Shown piece by piece: positions 53,259 through 61,852 of a DNA stretch of 64,000 nt (within the stretch, counting starts at the first letter, position 1; every line of letters starts with the position of its first letter). Source of the DNA: Rhodoglobus sp. (GTDB taxonomy: Bacteria; Actinomycetota; Actinomycetes; Actinomycetales; Microbacteriaceae); contig JAODAV010000008.1 in NCBI GenBank assembly GCA_025463605.1, positions 161,568-225,567 of the forward strand, given 5' to 3'. A program made the position numbers and the translations under genes. Below the pieces are notes generated by a model that saw only the letters and a list, made by a program, of their open reading frames with translations, was not told the origin of the DNA and searched no databases.

Positions 53259-54019
53259 TGGGGTGGAGAGACGCCGCGTGGGCCTACACGGTGGATGCGA
53301 AATGGCAGTACAAGCTGCCCCTCCCGCAGAAGGCGGTACTCGCCGCCGTCTGCATGAGGACCGACGACAAGACACACCAGACATTCGTCGGCCAGCAGAC
53401 CATCGTGGACATGACCGGAGCTTCAAAGGCCACGGTCAGTCGCGCACTCGGCGTCCTCTCCACCCAGCAGTTCATCGTGCGGGACGTGAGACACGGCAAG
53501 AGCGGCTACCGAACGAGTGACCTAATCACTGTCTGCCTTGACGTCAGAGAGCCTTCAAGGCAGAGCGCCTATAAGGCAGAGAGCAACGACCTAGGCATCA
53601 CAGAGAAACCGCCTACGAATCACAGTGACGTGGCAGAAGAGATCATCCAGATAGATCACTCAGATGATCATACAGTTCTTGCCCTTGTCGGGCCGGAAGT
53701 GACATTCGATGACTTCTGGACGGTGTGGCCGCGGAAGGACGATCGCAAGGCCGCAGTGAGCGCGTGGGACAAGGCCATCACCCGCAAGCCTGCAGCCGAG
53801 ATAGTTGCGATCGCGACCGAGTACGCCAACCACCCTCACCGCAAGCCAAAGCAGTTCGTTCCCTATGGGGCGACCTGGCTGAACCGCGACCGGTGGCTCG
53901 ACCCCATGCCCGAACCCGACGAGATGGCCCAGCGTCGTCCCACCCGCAACGACAACAACCTCGCCTACCTGCAACGCCTCGCTGCCGAACAGGAAGCCCA
54001 GAAAGGCATCAGCGCATGA
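53258..54019 (+). CDS. Phage replication initiator-like protein with N-terminal winged HTH
   Basis: QKAVLAAVCMRTDDKTHQTFVGQQTIVDMTGASKATVSRALGVL plus C-terminal FVPYGATWLNRDRW. Confidence 0.75.
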   Translation: MGWRDAAWAYTVDAKWQYKLPLPQKAVLAAVCMRTDDKTHQTFVGQQTIVDMTGASKATVSRALGVLSTQQFIVRDVRHGKSGYRTSDLITVCLDVREPSRQSAYKAESNDLGITEKPPTNHSDVAEEIIQIDHSDDHTVLALVGPEVTFDDFWTVWPRKDDRKAAVSAWDKAITRKPAAEIVAIATEYANHPHRKPKQFVPYGATWLNRDRWLDPMPEPDEMAQRRPTRNDNNLAYLQRLAAEQEAQKGISA

Positions 54020-54399
54020 ACAAGCTCGAGACAGGCAAGATCCTCACCTACGCCGCCACGTGGGACCGCTGGATGACCGTAGACGACCTCACGGTGGCGG
54101 CGTGGCATGACCAACTCAGGGATGTCGAGTTCGAGCCAGCCTCGGAAGCCGTGCGTGCCTTCTACCGTTCATGGGACGGCAAGCAGCCCCTCACGGTTAA
54201 GTACGTCATCAACAACGCCATCAGCTCAGCCGAGGAAATCGCCCGCGACGTCCGCTATGCCCGTGCCCGCCAGCTCGTTTCCTATGACCACCTCGACACC
54301 GAGCCTCTGCCCGAAGCCATCGGCGCTCGTGTGCGCGAGCTCAAAGCCGAAGCGCGCGAGTACTTCGAGCGCAACAAGGGCTGGATGATCGGTGCCTGA
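54016..54399 (+). CDS. Phage helicase-loader-like / replication-associated small protein
   Basis: Helical protein following the initiator, TVDDLTVAAWHDQLRDVEFEPASEAVRAFYR; ATGA overlap. Confidence 0.45.
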   Translation: MNKLETGKILTYAATWDRWMTVDDLTVAAWHDQLRDVEFEPASEAVRAFYRSWDGKQPLTVKYVINNAISSAEEIARDVRYARARQLVSYDHLDTEPLPEAIGARVRELKAEAREYFERNKGWMIGA

Positions 54400-54419
54400 G
54401 GTGTGGGAGGATCACGGCC

Positions 54420-54635
54420 ATGAGTCGCTTTCAGAAGATCGTCATAGCGATACTGGCCGCGCTAGTCCTGGTGGTCGGCATCGGCGTCACCGTCATCATC
54501 ACGCAGCAGAGTCAAGCGGCCGCACAGGACGCCTACGAACGCTGCCTAGCCGCTCATGGGTACACACCCGGGTCGCTCAAAGATATGGACGAGCTCGACG
54601 GAGCGATCGCAGCCGCGGATGCCTGCGCTCCCTAG
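54420..54635 (+). CDS. Small single-TM phage membrane protein
   Basis: FQKIVIAILAALVLVVGIGVTVIITQQ TM segment; two Cys in the exported part. Confidence 0.6.
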   Translation: MSRFQKIVIAILAALVLVVGIGVTVIITQQSQAAAQDAYERCLAAHGYTPGSLKDMDELDGAIAAADACAP

Positions 54636-54654
54636 CTAGCCGGCTGGCAACAGC

Positions 54655-54981
54655 ATGACCGCCCACCATCGCACTGCGGAGTGGGCGGCAACTACACGCC
54701 GCATGCGGCCGATCATCAAAGCGAACCTGCCCGCACGCTGCATCGACTGCGGCCGACTCATTTACCCCGACATGAGATGGCAGGTAGGTCACATCGTGTC
54801 GGTGGCTGCTGCTACCCGTGCGGGCTGGACTGTGGCGCAGATGAATGACCCCTCGAACCTGGGGCCCACACACGCCAAGGCACCCGGCCAGCGGGCATGC
54901 AATCAGATAGCAGGCGGCAAGCTAGGCGCGGCCATCAGCAACGCCAAACGCGCAGCCAAGGCCAGAAGTTTCAATTGGTAG
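54655..54981 (+). CDS. HNH endonuclease-like phage protein
   Basis: CIDCG ... WQVGHIVSV ... NDPSNLGPTHAKAPGQRACNQIAGGK. Confidence 0.65.
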   Translation: MTAHHRTAEWAATTRRMRPIIKANLPARCIDCGRLIYPDMRWQVGHIVSVAAATRAGWTVAQMNDPSNLGPTHAKAPGQRACNQIAGGKLGAAISNAKRAAKARSFNW

Positions 54982-54995
54982 TCATCGATCCCGGC

Positions 54996-55217
54996 ATGCC
55001 CGTAAGCGCAGCCACACACCCCTTCAGCCCGCTGTACAGCAAGCGGAGCAAGACCTACGTGCTACGCCCCATCAGTCAGGCCACCGCACTACCCCACGGC
55101 AAGGAACAGATAGTTATGGGCCGCACCGCCCAGCCCGACGACAGGCTCACCATGAGGCGGCTCTTCAAACACCCCGACGCATACCTGGGGTGGGTACCGT
55201 GCGAGCACTGCAAGTGA
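54996..55217 (+). CDS. Small hypothetical phage protein
   Basis: Short ORF ending WVPCEHCK. Confidence 0.4.
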   Translation: MPVSAATHPFSPLYSKRSKTYVLRPISQATALPHGKEQIVMGRTAQPDDRLTMRRLFKHPDAYLGWVPCEHCK

Positions 55218-55225
55218 GCGAGCAA

Positions 55226-55450
55226 CTAGTGGAAGCTGTCAAGCGGGTCGTAGTCGTCGGGCGCTCCCGCCACCACGACAACAGCAACACCAGTAGGGAA
55301 GCCAAGGGCCGTCTTGGAGCCGTCTGCCAGCTCCATCCACACAAGCGAAGGCTTACGCATCGCACCCTCAATACGCGCCTCGAGGTTCGCGTTAAACTCC
55401 GAGCCACTCAGCATGTAGGTCACGTCGCCGTACTTCAAACCGTTGATCAT
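55226..55450 (-). CDS. Small hypothetical protein on opposite strand to the surrounding phage genes
   Basis: ORF MINGLKYGDVTYMLSGSEFNANLEARIEG...; only minus-strand ORF between int/repressor and window end that looks coding. Confidence 0.5.
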   Translation of the reverse strand: MINGLKYGDVTYMLSGSEFNANLEARIEGAMRKPSLVWMELADGSKTALGFPTGVAVVVVAGAPDDYDPLDSFH

Positions 55451-55481
55451 GCGCTCACTATAGAGACGGACGGCGACAAAG

Positions 55482-57002
55482 GTGCCTAATTCTTTTGAGG
55501 ACGCTCGCATAACCCCCGCCGTAGGCAGCAGGGATTCCCTCCCCAATCATTGGGATGAGGTCCGAAACAGCGGAATTCCGGCCTTGAACGTGTCGGCGTT
55601 GTCTGATTCGGTTGAGCTGCGGCAGGAGTTCCTTGACGGTTGCGAGCTGCTGGGCGTGGGCGACGGGAACGCGACAATCAAGCCCCAGCAGTTGCTTACG
55701 GCGGATGTTGTGAATGCCGGCGCGGATACTACGGGCGTCCTTGAGCCACGGCGGTCTGCGAAGACAACCTCGCTTTTCGCGATCGCGTTGGGTCGATGCA
55801 AGAACCGGTCCGGTTACCTGGTCGCGTACACGACGTGCACGACTGGGCAGAAGGCGCGTGACCGGTTCATCAAAGACGTGGCGATGCCCCTCGAGCGAAG
55901 GTACCCGGACAAGAAGACGCGCGGTTTCACGATCAACATTGGGCGCGGGTCCGAAAGAGTCGTGTTCGACAACGGGTCAATTTTCCAAATCAACACTCCG
56001 GTCGGGGCAGCGTTCCGCTCAGACGCTTACGACCTCATCATCTTGGACGAGGGCGGGGAGGCGTCACCGGAGATGGGCGAAGATCTCATGGGCGCAATCC
56101 TCCCAACCTTCGACACTCGACCTGAGGCTCAACTCGTCGTCGCGGGGACGGCTGCGAAGTATAGGAAGGGCAATGTCCTCTGGGACACGTTGGAAGAGGG
56201 CCGTCAAGGCCTAAGCGGCATCCTGGAATACGCCGCTCCGGATTCCACCACTGACGAGGAGTTAGACGATTGGGAGACTGTCCGTTCTCTCGTGCTGGCC
56301 GCCCATCCCGGTGTCGGCACGCTAACAACTATCGAGGTCGTTGAGAAGCGTTACCGCAAGCTGAAACGCGGCCAGTTCGCCGAGGAGTACCTATCCATCT
56401 TCGGCACGGCCGGCTCGACTAGTGGACTAATGAACGCTGAAAGGTGGGAGGCTGGCGCGCTCGCCACCGACCCCGCGACGGTGAAACCGCCCGCCGACTT
56501 CACCCTCGTCATGGCCGTGCATCCCAACCAGATCAGTGGATGCCTCGTCGCCGTCTGGCGCGTGAAGGGCAAAGCACGAATTGCCGTTCTCGAGCACCGG
56601 GAGAAGGTTGATTGGCTCGAGAAGCGCGCCGCGGAGATAGCTCGGAAGTACAAGCGAGCCATCGTGCACGACACGCAGGGGCCGATCACCGCACACGCCC
56701 AGCAGATTCAACGCATGGTCCCCCGAATCAAGACTCTCCCGCAGTCCTACGCGAATGTTAAGACCGCCGCAGCTCTCATCGTCAAGGAAAACGAAGCGGG
56801 CATGGTCGAGCACTACAACCAGGATTCGCTCAATGAGGCCGTGCGCTTGGCCCGCAAACGCCGCACCGGAGAAAACCAATGGGCTCTCGGCCGACCAAAT
56901 GATGAAGACGACATCATCGACCTTGAGGCCGCTGCCATGGGCCTACGGGTCTACGACGACACGATCGTCCGCCCCAAGCTGGAGCCGTTCTCCGCAGCAT
57001 GA
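55482..57002 (+). CDS. Phage terminase large subunit (GTG start)
   Basis: Walker-A-like EPRRSAKTTSLFA, DLIILDEGGEA, C-terminal nuclease region with conserved acidic residues. Confidence 0.88.
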   Translation: MPNSFEDARITPAVGSRDSLPNHWDEVRNSGIPALNVSALSDSVELRQEFLDGCELLGVGDGNATIKPQQLLTADVVNAGADTTGVLEPRRSAKTTSLFAIALGRCKNRSGYLVAYTTCTTGQKARDRFIKDVAMPLERRYPDKKTRGFTINIGRGSERVVFDNGSIFQINTPVGAAFRSDAYDLIILDEGGEASPEMGEDLMGAILPTFDTRPEAQLVVAGTAAKYRKGNVLWDTLEEGRQGLSGILEYAAPDSTTDEELDDWETVRSLVLAAHPGVGTLTTIEVVEKRYRKLKRGQFAEEYLSIFGTAGSTSGLMNAERWEAGALATDPATVKPPADFTLVMAVHPNQISGCLVAVWRVKGKARIAVLEHREKVDWLEKRAAEIARKYKRAIVHDTQGPITAHAQQIQRMVPRIKTLPQSYANVKTAAALIVKENEAGMVEHYNQDSLNEAVRLARKRRTGENQWALGRPNDEDDIIDLEAAAMGLRVYDDTIVRPKLEPFSAA

Positions 57003-57193
57003 CCGTCAAGGTGGACGTCTCGGAGATCTCGATAGTCGTCTACTGCACTGACTGCGCTAGTTGGGGCGAACTGGCGTTCGACGTTGCCGAAGGGCACCGC
57101 ATCGCGGTTGATCACGAGGGCCGACTTCATCCGAACTCTCGGGTGGCGTACACCAATCAGTACAAATGGCAGAAGCGCCGCAATGCCGCCTAG
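56999..57193 (+). CDS. Small hypothetical phage protein
   Basis: ATGA overlap with terL; short CTDC-containing ORF. Confidence 0.5.
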   Translation: MTVKVDVSEISIVVYCTDCASWGELAFDVAEGHRIAVDHEGRLHPNSRVAYTNQYKWQKRRNAA

Positions 57194-57238
57194 GTATGGC
57201 CATACGTCAATGGCAATACTCGTATGGACAATTGAAGA

Positions 57239-58336
57239 GTGGGAATCTTTGATCGTCTAGGGCTGAGCCGGAAGAGGCTAGACGCTTTGTCGTCCCCAAT
57301 CGACCTGGGCATCGCTTCCCCGTGGCAAGAGGGAAGCCTGCAACAGATTCTCATTGCCGACCTTCTCGGAGCACAGCTCGCCGATACCTTGCCGCTCGGC
57401 CGTGCGGAGGCCATCAGCATTCCGGCTGTCGCGAAGGCAAGAAACCTACTCGTCTCAAGCGTTTCCAAGTTCCCCCTCCGCGCTCTTCGCCGGCCGGTAG
57501 GCGTCCCGTACAGCCGCTCAGACGCGGACGATGACGTAACGGGCGAATACGCCTGGCTCTACCGCACGAACGGCCCTGTGAGCCCGCACGAGCGAATGAC
57601 ATACACCGTCGATGACGGCTACTTCCACGGGCTGGCCCTGTGGCTGGTCGACCGTAGCGCGCCCGATGAGAACAGGCTGGGCGCCATCCTGAACGCGGAT
57701 TACTGCCCGTGGGACGCGTGGACCGTGGACGACGGCAAGATCCTCGTCAACGACAAGCCGGTGGATGAGTCAGAGATCATCCTCTTCAACTTCCCCACTG
57801 ACGGGATTCTTGTTGAGGGGCGCAAGACTATCCGCGGCGCGCGCGACACCGAAGCTGCATGGACCGGCCGCATGCGTAACCCCATCCCGCTTATCGAACT
57901 CGACGTGACCGACCCGGACATCAACCTCACGCAGCCCGAGATCGACAAATACGTGACGGACTGGGCCTTTGCCCGCAGGCAGGAGAACGGCGCAGTCGGC
58001 TTCACCCCTCCCGGCATTTCGCTGAACACGCACGGCGAAGTCCACGCCGACCTCTACGTGGAGGCCCGCAACGCGATCCGCACGGACATTGGCTCGTTCA
58101 GCAACATACGTGCGTCGATGCTCGACGGGACTATGGGCGTCGACTCCCTCACCTACAAGACCGAGACGGGTGAGCGTAACCAGTTCTACGAGTTCGATCT
58201 TCCCTTCTGGACCGACCCGATTGAGGCGCGCCTCTCGCAAGACGACGTCGTTTCCCGCGGGACTCGCGTCCGCTTCGACAAGTACGAGAACTACTCCCCG
58301 ACCCCGACGCCCACGGGCGCACCCACGGAGGACTGA
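57239..58336 (+). CDS. Phage portal protein
   Basis: Position after terL; AISIPAVAKARNLLVSSVSKFPLRAL portal-type N-terminus. Confidence 0.85.
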   Translation: MGIFDRLGLSRKRLDALSSPIDLGIASPWQEGSLQQILIADLLGAQLADTLPLGRAEAISIPAVAKARNLLVSSVSKFPLRALRRPVGVPYSRSDADDDVTGEYAWLYRTNGPVSPHERMTYTVDDGYFHGLALWLVDRSAPDENRLGAILNADYCPWDAWTVDDGKILVNDKPVDESEIILFNFPTDGILVEGRKTIRGARDTEAAWTGRMRNPIPLIELDVTDPDINLTQPEIDKYVTDWAFARRQENGAVGFTPPGISLNTHGEVHADLYVEARNAIRTDIGSFSNIRASMLDGTMGVDSLTYKTETGERNQFYEFDLPFWTDPIEARLSQDDVVSRGTRVRFDKYENYSPTPTPTGAPTED

Positions 58337-58339
58337 CCC

Positions 58340-59908
58340 ATGCCCGAGCTGACCACTGAATTCTCTCTCGTAGACGACCGCTACCTGCGGGCACTCCTCG
58401 TCCCATACGACGAGGTCGGGCAGAACGCCAGCGGCGATCACGTCTTCTCATTGACGTCGAAGGTCGACCTGCCGGAGAACCCTGGCGACATTGTGCTCAA
58501 GCTCGCCCACGATGGCAGCGGTGCCCGCCAGATTGCCGCGGAAGCCGTGTCATTCATTGAGACCCGCAAGGGGATCGTCGCCGACTTCCTCCCGCGTGAC
58601 AACGCTTACGGCCAACGCCTCCTCGAAGAGCACCGCGCCGGTCGGAAGAAGAGCGTATCCCCCGAGTTCAAGGGGCTGGTGCGCGACGGCGTGAACGTCG
58701 TCAAAGCGCGACTGTCTGGTGCGGCAGCCGTAGTCCTGGGCGGCTTCCCCAGCGCGGCGTTCTTCTCGCTCGACATCGCCGACGAGCCGACCGAGGAAGT
58801 GCCCGTCGAGCCCGACGAGGCAGAGCCCGAAACGCCATCCCCTGAGATCCCCGAAGTTGCTGCTGCAGCCGAGGAAACCCCCGAAGAGAAAGAGGAGCCC
58901 GTGGCTACCGCTACCGTCCCCAACACGCTCGCGGCAACGTCAGTCGCCACGGAGCAGCCCATCACCGAACAGGAAGTATTCGCGTACTTCGAAGCCATGC
59001 GCGCCGGCCGAGCAACGCCCGAACTTCACGAGCGTATGCGCACCGCATTCCACGAGGGCGGCGAAGGTGCGATGTTCGCGCTCAACGACGTCAAGTACAA
59101 CGGCACCGGCTCTATCCAGCCCGACGAGCGCCGTTCCCAGTGGATCGACCTCCTGTGGAACGGCCGCAGCTACGAGCAGCAGGTTGTGCCGCTGTTCAAG
59201 AAGCTGCCCCTGACCTCGCGCACGATCGCCGGATTCAAGTGGACCACGAAGCCGACTGGTGGCGACTGGTCTGGCAACAAGGCCAACATCCCGACCAACA
59301 CCCCGGTCACGGCTGCAGCGAGCGCTACCGCCGCGTTCTGGGCGATGGGCCACGACCACGCGATTGAGTTCCAGATCTTCGACACCCCCGGATACTGGGA
59401 GTCGTACTTCCGTATGGGTGTCGAGGACTTCGCCGCGTGGGAAGACGCCAAGGTGCTCGCCGCGGCGATCGCTGGCGCGACCTCGCTCGAGGCGGACAAC
59501 CCCGCCGGTCTGGACATCGGCGCTGGGTTCTCCGCTCTCATCGACGGAGCCGCGGCGGTCATCACTGACGGCAACGCTCTGCCGACGTTCGCACTCGTCG
59601 CGCCGGCCCTCTGGAAGGCAATGCTCAAGACGCCAGCCGACAACGTGCTCGGCTACCTGAGCGCTGCGCTGAAGCTGGATGCTGGCGCGCTCGACGGCTT
59701 CGTGATCCGCCCGCACGCCAGCCTGAGCGCCGGCAACGTGCTCGTGGGCGCAGGCGAGGCACTGACCGTGTACGAGCTCCCTGAGATCGTCAAGGTTCAG
59801 GCGCCGGACACCGTCAAGGGCGGTATCGACACCAACATGATTTCCGCCGTCGCGACGCTGGTTCACAAGGCCACCGCCCTGCAGCTCGTCACTCCGTACA
59901 CGGCGTAA
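58340..59908 (+). CDS. Fused prohead protease / major capsid protein
   Basis: N-terminal protease-like region (VLKLAHDGS, KSVSPEFKGLV), acidic linker EEVPVEPDEAEPETPSPEIPE, C-terminal HK97-fold-like capsid region. Confidence 0.75.
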   Translation: MPELTTEFSLVDDRYLRALLVPYDEVGQNASGDHVFSLTSKVDLPENPGDIVLKLAHDGSGARQIAAEAVSFIETRKGIVADFLPRDNAYGQRLLEEHRAGRKKSVSPEFKGLVRDGVNVVKARLSGAAAVVLGGFPSAAFFSLDIADEPTEEVPVEPDEAEPETPSPEIPEVAAAAEETPEEKEEPVATATVPNTLAATSVATEQPITEQEVFAYFEAMRAGRATPELHERMRTAFHEGGEGAMFALNDVKYNGTGSIQPDERRSQWIDLLWNGRSYEQQVVPLFKKLPLTSRTIAGFKWTTKPTGGDWSGNKANIPTNTPVTAAASATAAFWAMGHDHAIEFQIFDTPGYWESYFRMGVEDFAAWEDAKVLAAAIAGATSLEADNPAGLDIGAGFSALIDGAAAVITDGNALPTFALVAPALWKAMLKTPADNVLGYLSAALKLDAGALDGFVIRPHASLSAGNVLVGAGEALTVYELPEIVKVQAPDTVKGGIDTNMISAVATLVHKATALQLVTPYTA

Positions 59909-59931
59909 TCCGAAAAGCGCGAGGCAGACCA

Positions 59932-60558
59932 ATGACAGCGTTCTGGGTAGGCGACATACCCGCAGAGGATCTTGTCATTGAGCCTGCCCGTGCGGGGGTC
60001 GCGGTGGATCTCACTCCGTTTGACAGCGTGAGTGTCGTCTTCCGCGACCCCCTGGGTGAGGTGGTGGAATCGTCCGGTTTCCTCGCGGAGATTGTCGATG
60101 ACACCGTCGTGGTCGAGTGGCCTACAGAGTCGCTGCTCGACAGCGCTGGCGTCTACGAGCTCGGACTCGCGCTCGAGTCGTCGGGCGGCTTCCGTGAAAC
60201 CGTCGCGCCCGTGCGGATCATCGTTCAGGACAACGACGGTTGGCACAACCTCGACTCGGCTCGTGACGGCTGGGCTGACGCACCCGACAACGACGACATC
60301 CTGTGGGAACTGCTCGAGGTGGCTCGCAACGACGTTGAAGAGTACGCGCCAATTCTGGAAGAGGGAGCGCGGCCACCGTCGCACTACCGCAAGGGCCAAC
60401 TCGGCCACGCGCGCAACACATGGAACGCGAGCGAGGTTTCGTCGTCCGGGACCATCGGCATGGACGGGTATGCGATTCAGCCCAAACCTCTCGACTGGGC
60501 AATCAAGCAGATGCTCCGTCCGAAGAATGTACGACCGGGTGTGGAAGGCGCAACGTGA
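59932..60558 (+). CDS. Head-tail connector-like protein with N-terminal beta-rich domain
   Basis: C-terminal DDILWELLEVARNDVEEYAPILEEGARPPSHYRKGQLGHARNTWNA. Confidence 0.65.
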   Translation: MTAFWVGDIPAEDLVIEPARAGVAVDLTPFDSVSVVFRDPLGEVVESSGFLAEIVDDTVVVEWPTESLLDSAGVYELGLALESSGGFRETVAPVRIIVQDNDGWHNLDSARDGWADAPDNDDILWELLEVARNDVEEYAPILEEGARPPSHYRKGQLGHARNTWNASEVSSSGTIGMDGYAIQPKPLDWAIKQMLRPKNVRPGVEGAT

Positions 60559-60911
60559 GCGCGCGCAAGCAGCTCGCCGCTGCGCTCAAGACCGCATTGC
60601 CGAAGGTCACCGTGCTGGATGTCGAAGACATGCCCGACGCGCTCAGTAAGCCGACGCTCATCGTGCGATTCCACGACTACACGCCGGCACCGAACGCACA
60701 AGGCTCCACGTTCGCGGGCTTCGTCGTCACAATCGCCAGCCACCACACCGACAGGGACAAGGCAGAAGACGCCCTAGACGCCCTCCTGGCGGACGTGCTG
60801 CCTGCCGTCCTCAACTTCCCTACAGCAACTTGGACGCGCTGCAACAAGGCGCTCCTGGGGCAATACCTCGCATTCGATATCGACGTGACCTTGCTGGTTG
60901 ACGTTCTCTAA
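60555..60911 (+). CDS. Tail terminator-like protein (GTG start at 60555)
   Basis: SARKQLAAALKTALPKVTVLDVEDMPDALSKPTLIVRFHDYTP; GTGA overlap with previous stop. Confidence 0.55.
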   Translation: MSARKQLAAALKTALPKVTVLDVEDMPDALSKPTLIVRFHDYTPAPNAQGSTFAGFVVTIASHHTDRDKAEDALDALLADVLPAVLNFPTATWTRCNKALLGQYLAFDIDVTLLVDVL

Positions 60912-60923
60912 GGAAGGCACACA

Positions 60924-61334
60924 ATGACCACAATCGCCGTAGCTCCACTGGTGCTCAAGGATGTCCTGCTCACGATCGGCACCGACAACTACGAGAAGCA
61001 TGTTTCGGGTGTCGTGTTCACCCCGAAGGCTTCGACCATTTCTTGGCAGGGTCTTACACCGGCCGCGAAGTTCACCGACGTCACCGCTGCAGAGTGGACG
61101 TGCGTTCTCTCGTACGTGCAGGACTGGGAGACTACGAACAGCCTGTCGGCCTACCTCTTCGCGAATGAAGGCGACACGATCGCCGTCGAGTTCAAGCCGA
61201 AGTCCGGGAGCGGCCCCACGTTCGAAGCCAACCTTGTCATTACACCTGGCGCGATCGGTGGTCAGGTGAACGCGTACGCCACCACGTCCGTAACGCTGGG
61301 CTCTGACCGTCCGGTACTCGTACCCGCTGCCTGA
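60924..61334 (+). CDS. Major tail tube protein
   Basis: VLKDVLLTIGTDNYEKHVSGVVFTPKASTISWQGLTP. Confidence 0.75.
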   Translation: MTTIAVAPLVLKDVLLTIGTDNYEKHVSGVVFTPKASTISWQGLTPAAKFTDVTAAEWTCVLSYVQDWETTNSLSAYLFANEGDTIAVEFKPKSGSGPTFEANLVITPGAIGGQVNAYATTSVTLGSDRPVLVPAA

Positions 61335-61852
61335 TGGCGTCCCGCGCATTCAACGGGCTTGTGAGTGGGGAGCCGTCCGACGACCTACTCAGGGCTCGTC
61401 GTGCGCTCACACGCCTCGGCCCTGACATTCAGCAAGCGATCTTCTCGGCGTCGAACAGCCAGCTCGCCAACGGCTGGACCGAAGAGCTGTACACCACCTG
61501 GGGTTCAGGGTTCAGCGCACAGCAGCGCAGCATCGTGGCAGCGTCACCTCGTGTAGTTGCGCACCCGATGGGACTGACTGTGGAGACGGGCGGCGATAGC
61601 AAGCTGGGCTTCCTGACTCGCCCGATGGAGTTCGGCACGCTCAACCGGGAGACGTTTACGGACTACGACCGGAAGAGCCGCAAGGGCGGAACGCACCGCG
61701 TCACTCGCCGCACACGTCGTCAACTACCACCCCGCTCGCAAACAGGCTGGATTGCCTACCCGGCAGCTTCGCGTTGGTCGGTTCGCGCGTTCAAGATGTT
61801 CCAGCAGATCATCGTCAAGGTTGCCCATGACGCGATCGACGGGGGCCGCTGA
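61334..61852 (+). CDS. HK97 gp10-like phage protein
   Basis: ATG overlaps previous stop; position and basic C-terminus. Confidence 0.45.
   Translation: MASRAFNGLVSGEPSDDLLRARRALTRLGPDIQQAIFSASNSQLANGWTEELYTTWGSGFSAQQRSIVAASPRVVAHPMGLTVETGGDSKLGFLTRPMEFGTLNRETFTDYDRKSRKGGTHRVTRRTRRQLPPRSQTGWIAYPAASRWSVRAFKMFQQIIVKVAHDAIDGGR

Noticed and set aside
60420-60554. N-terminal extension of the tail-terminator-like ORF
   Set aside because: Overlaps the connector gene; GTG 60555 with GTGA overlap is the better start.
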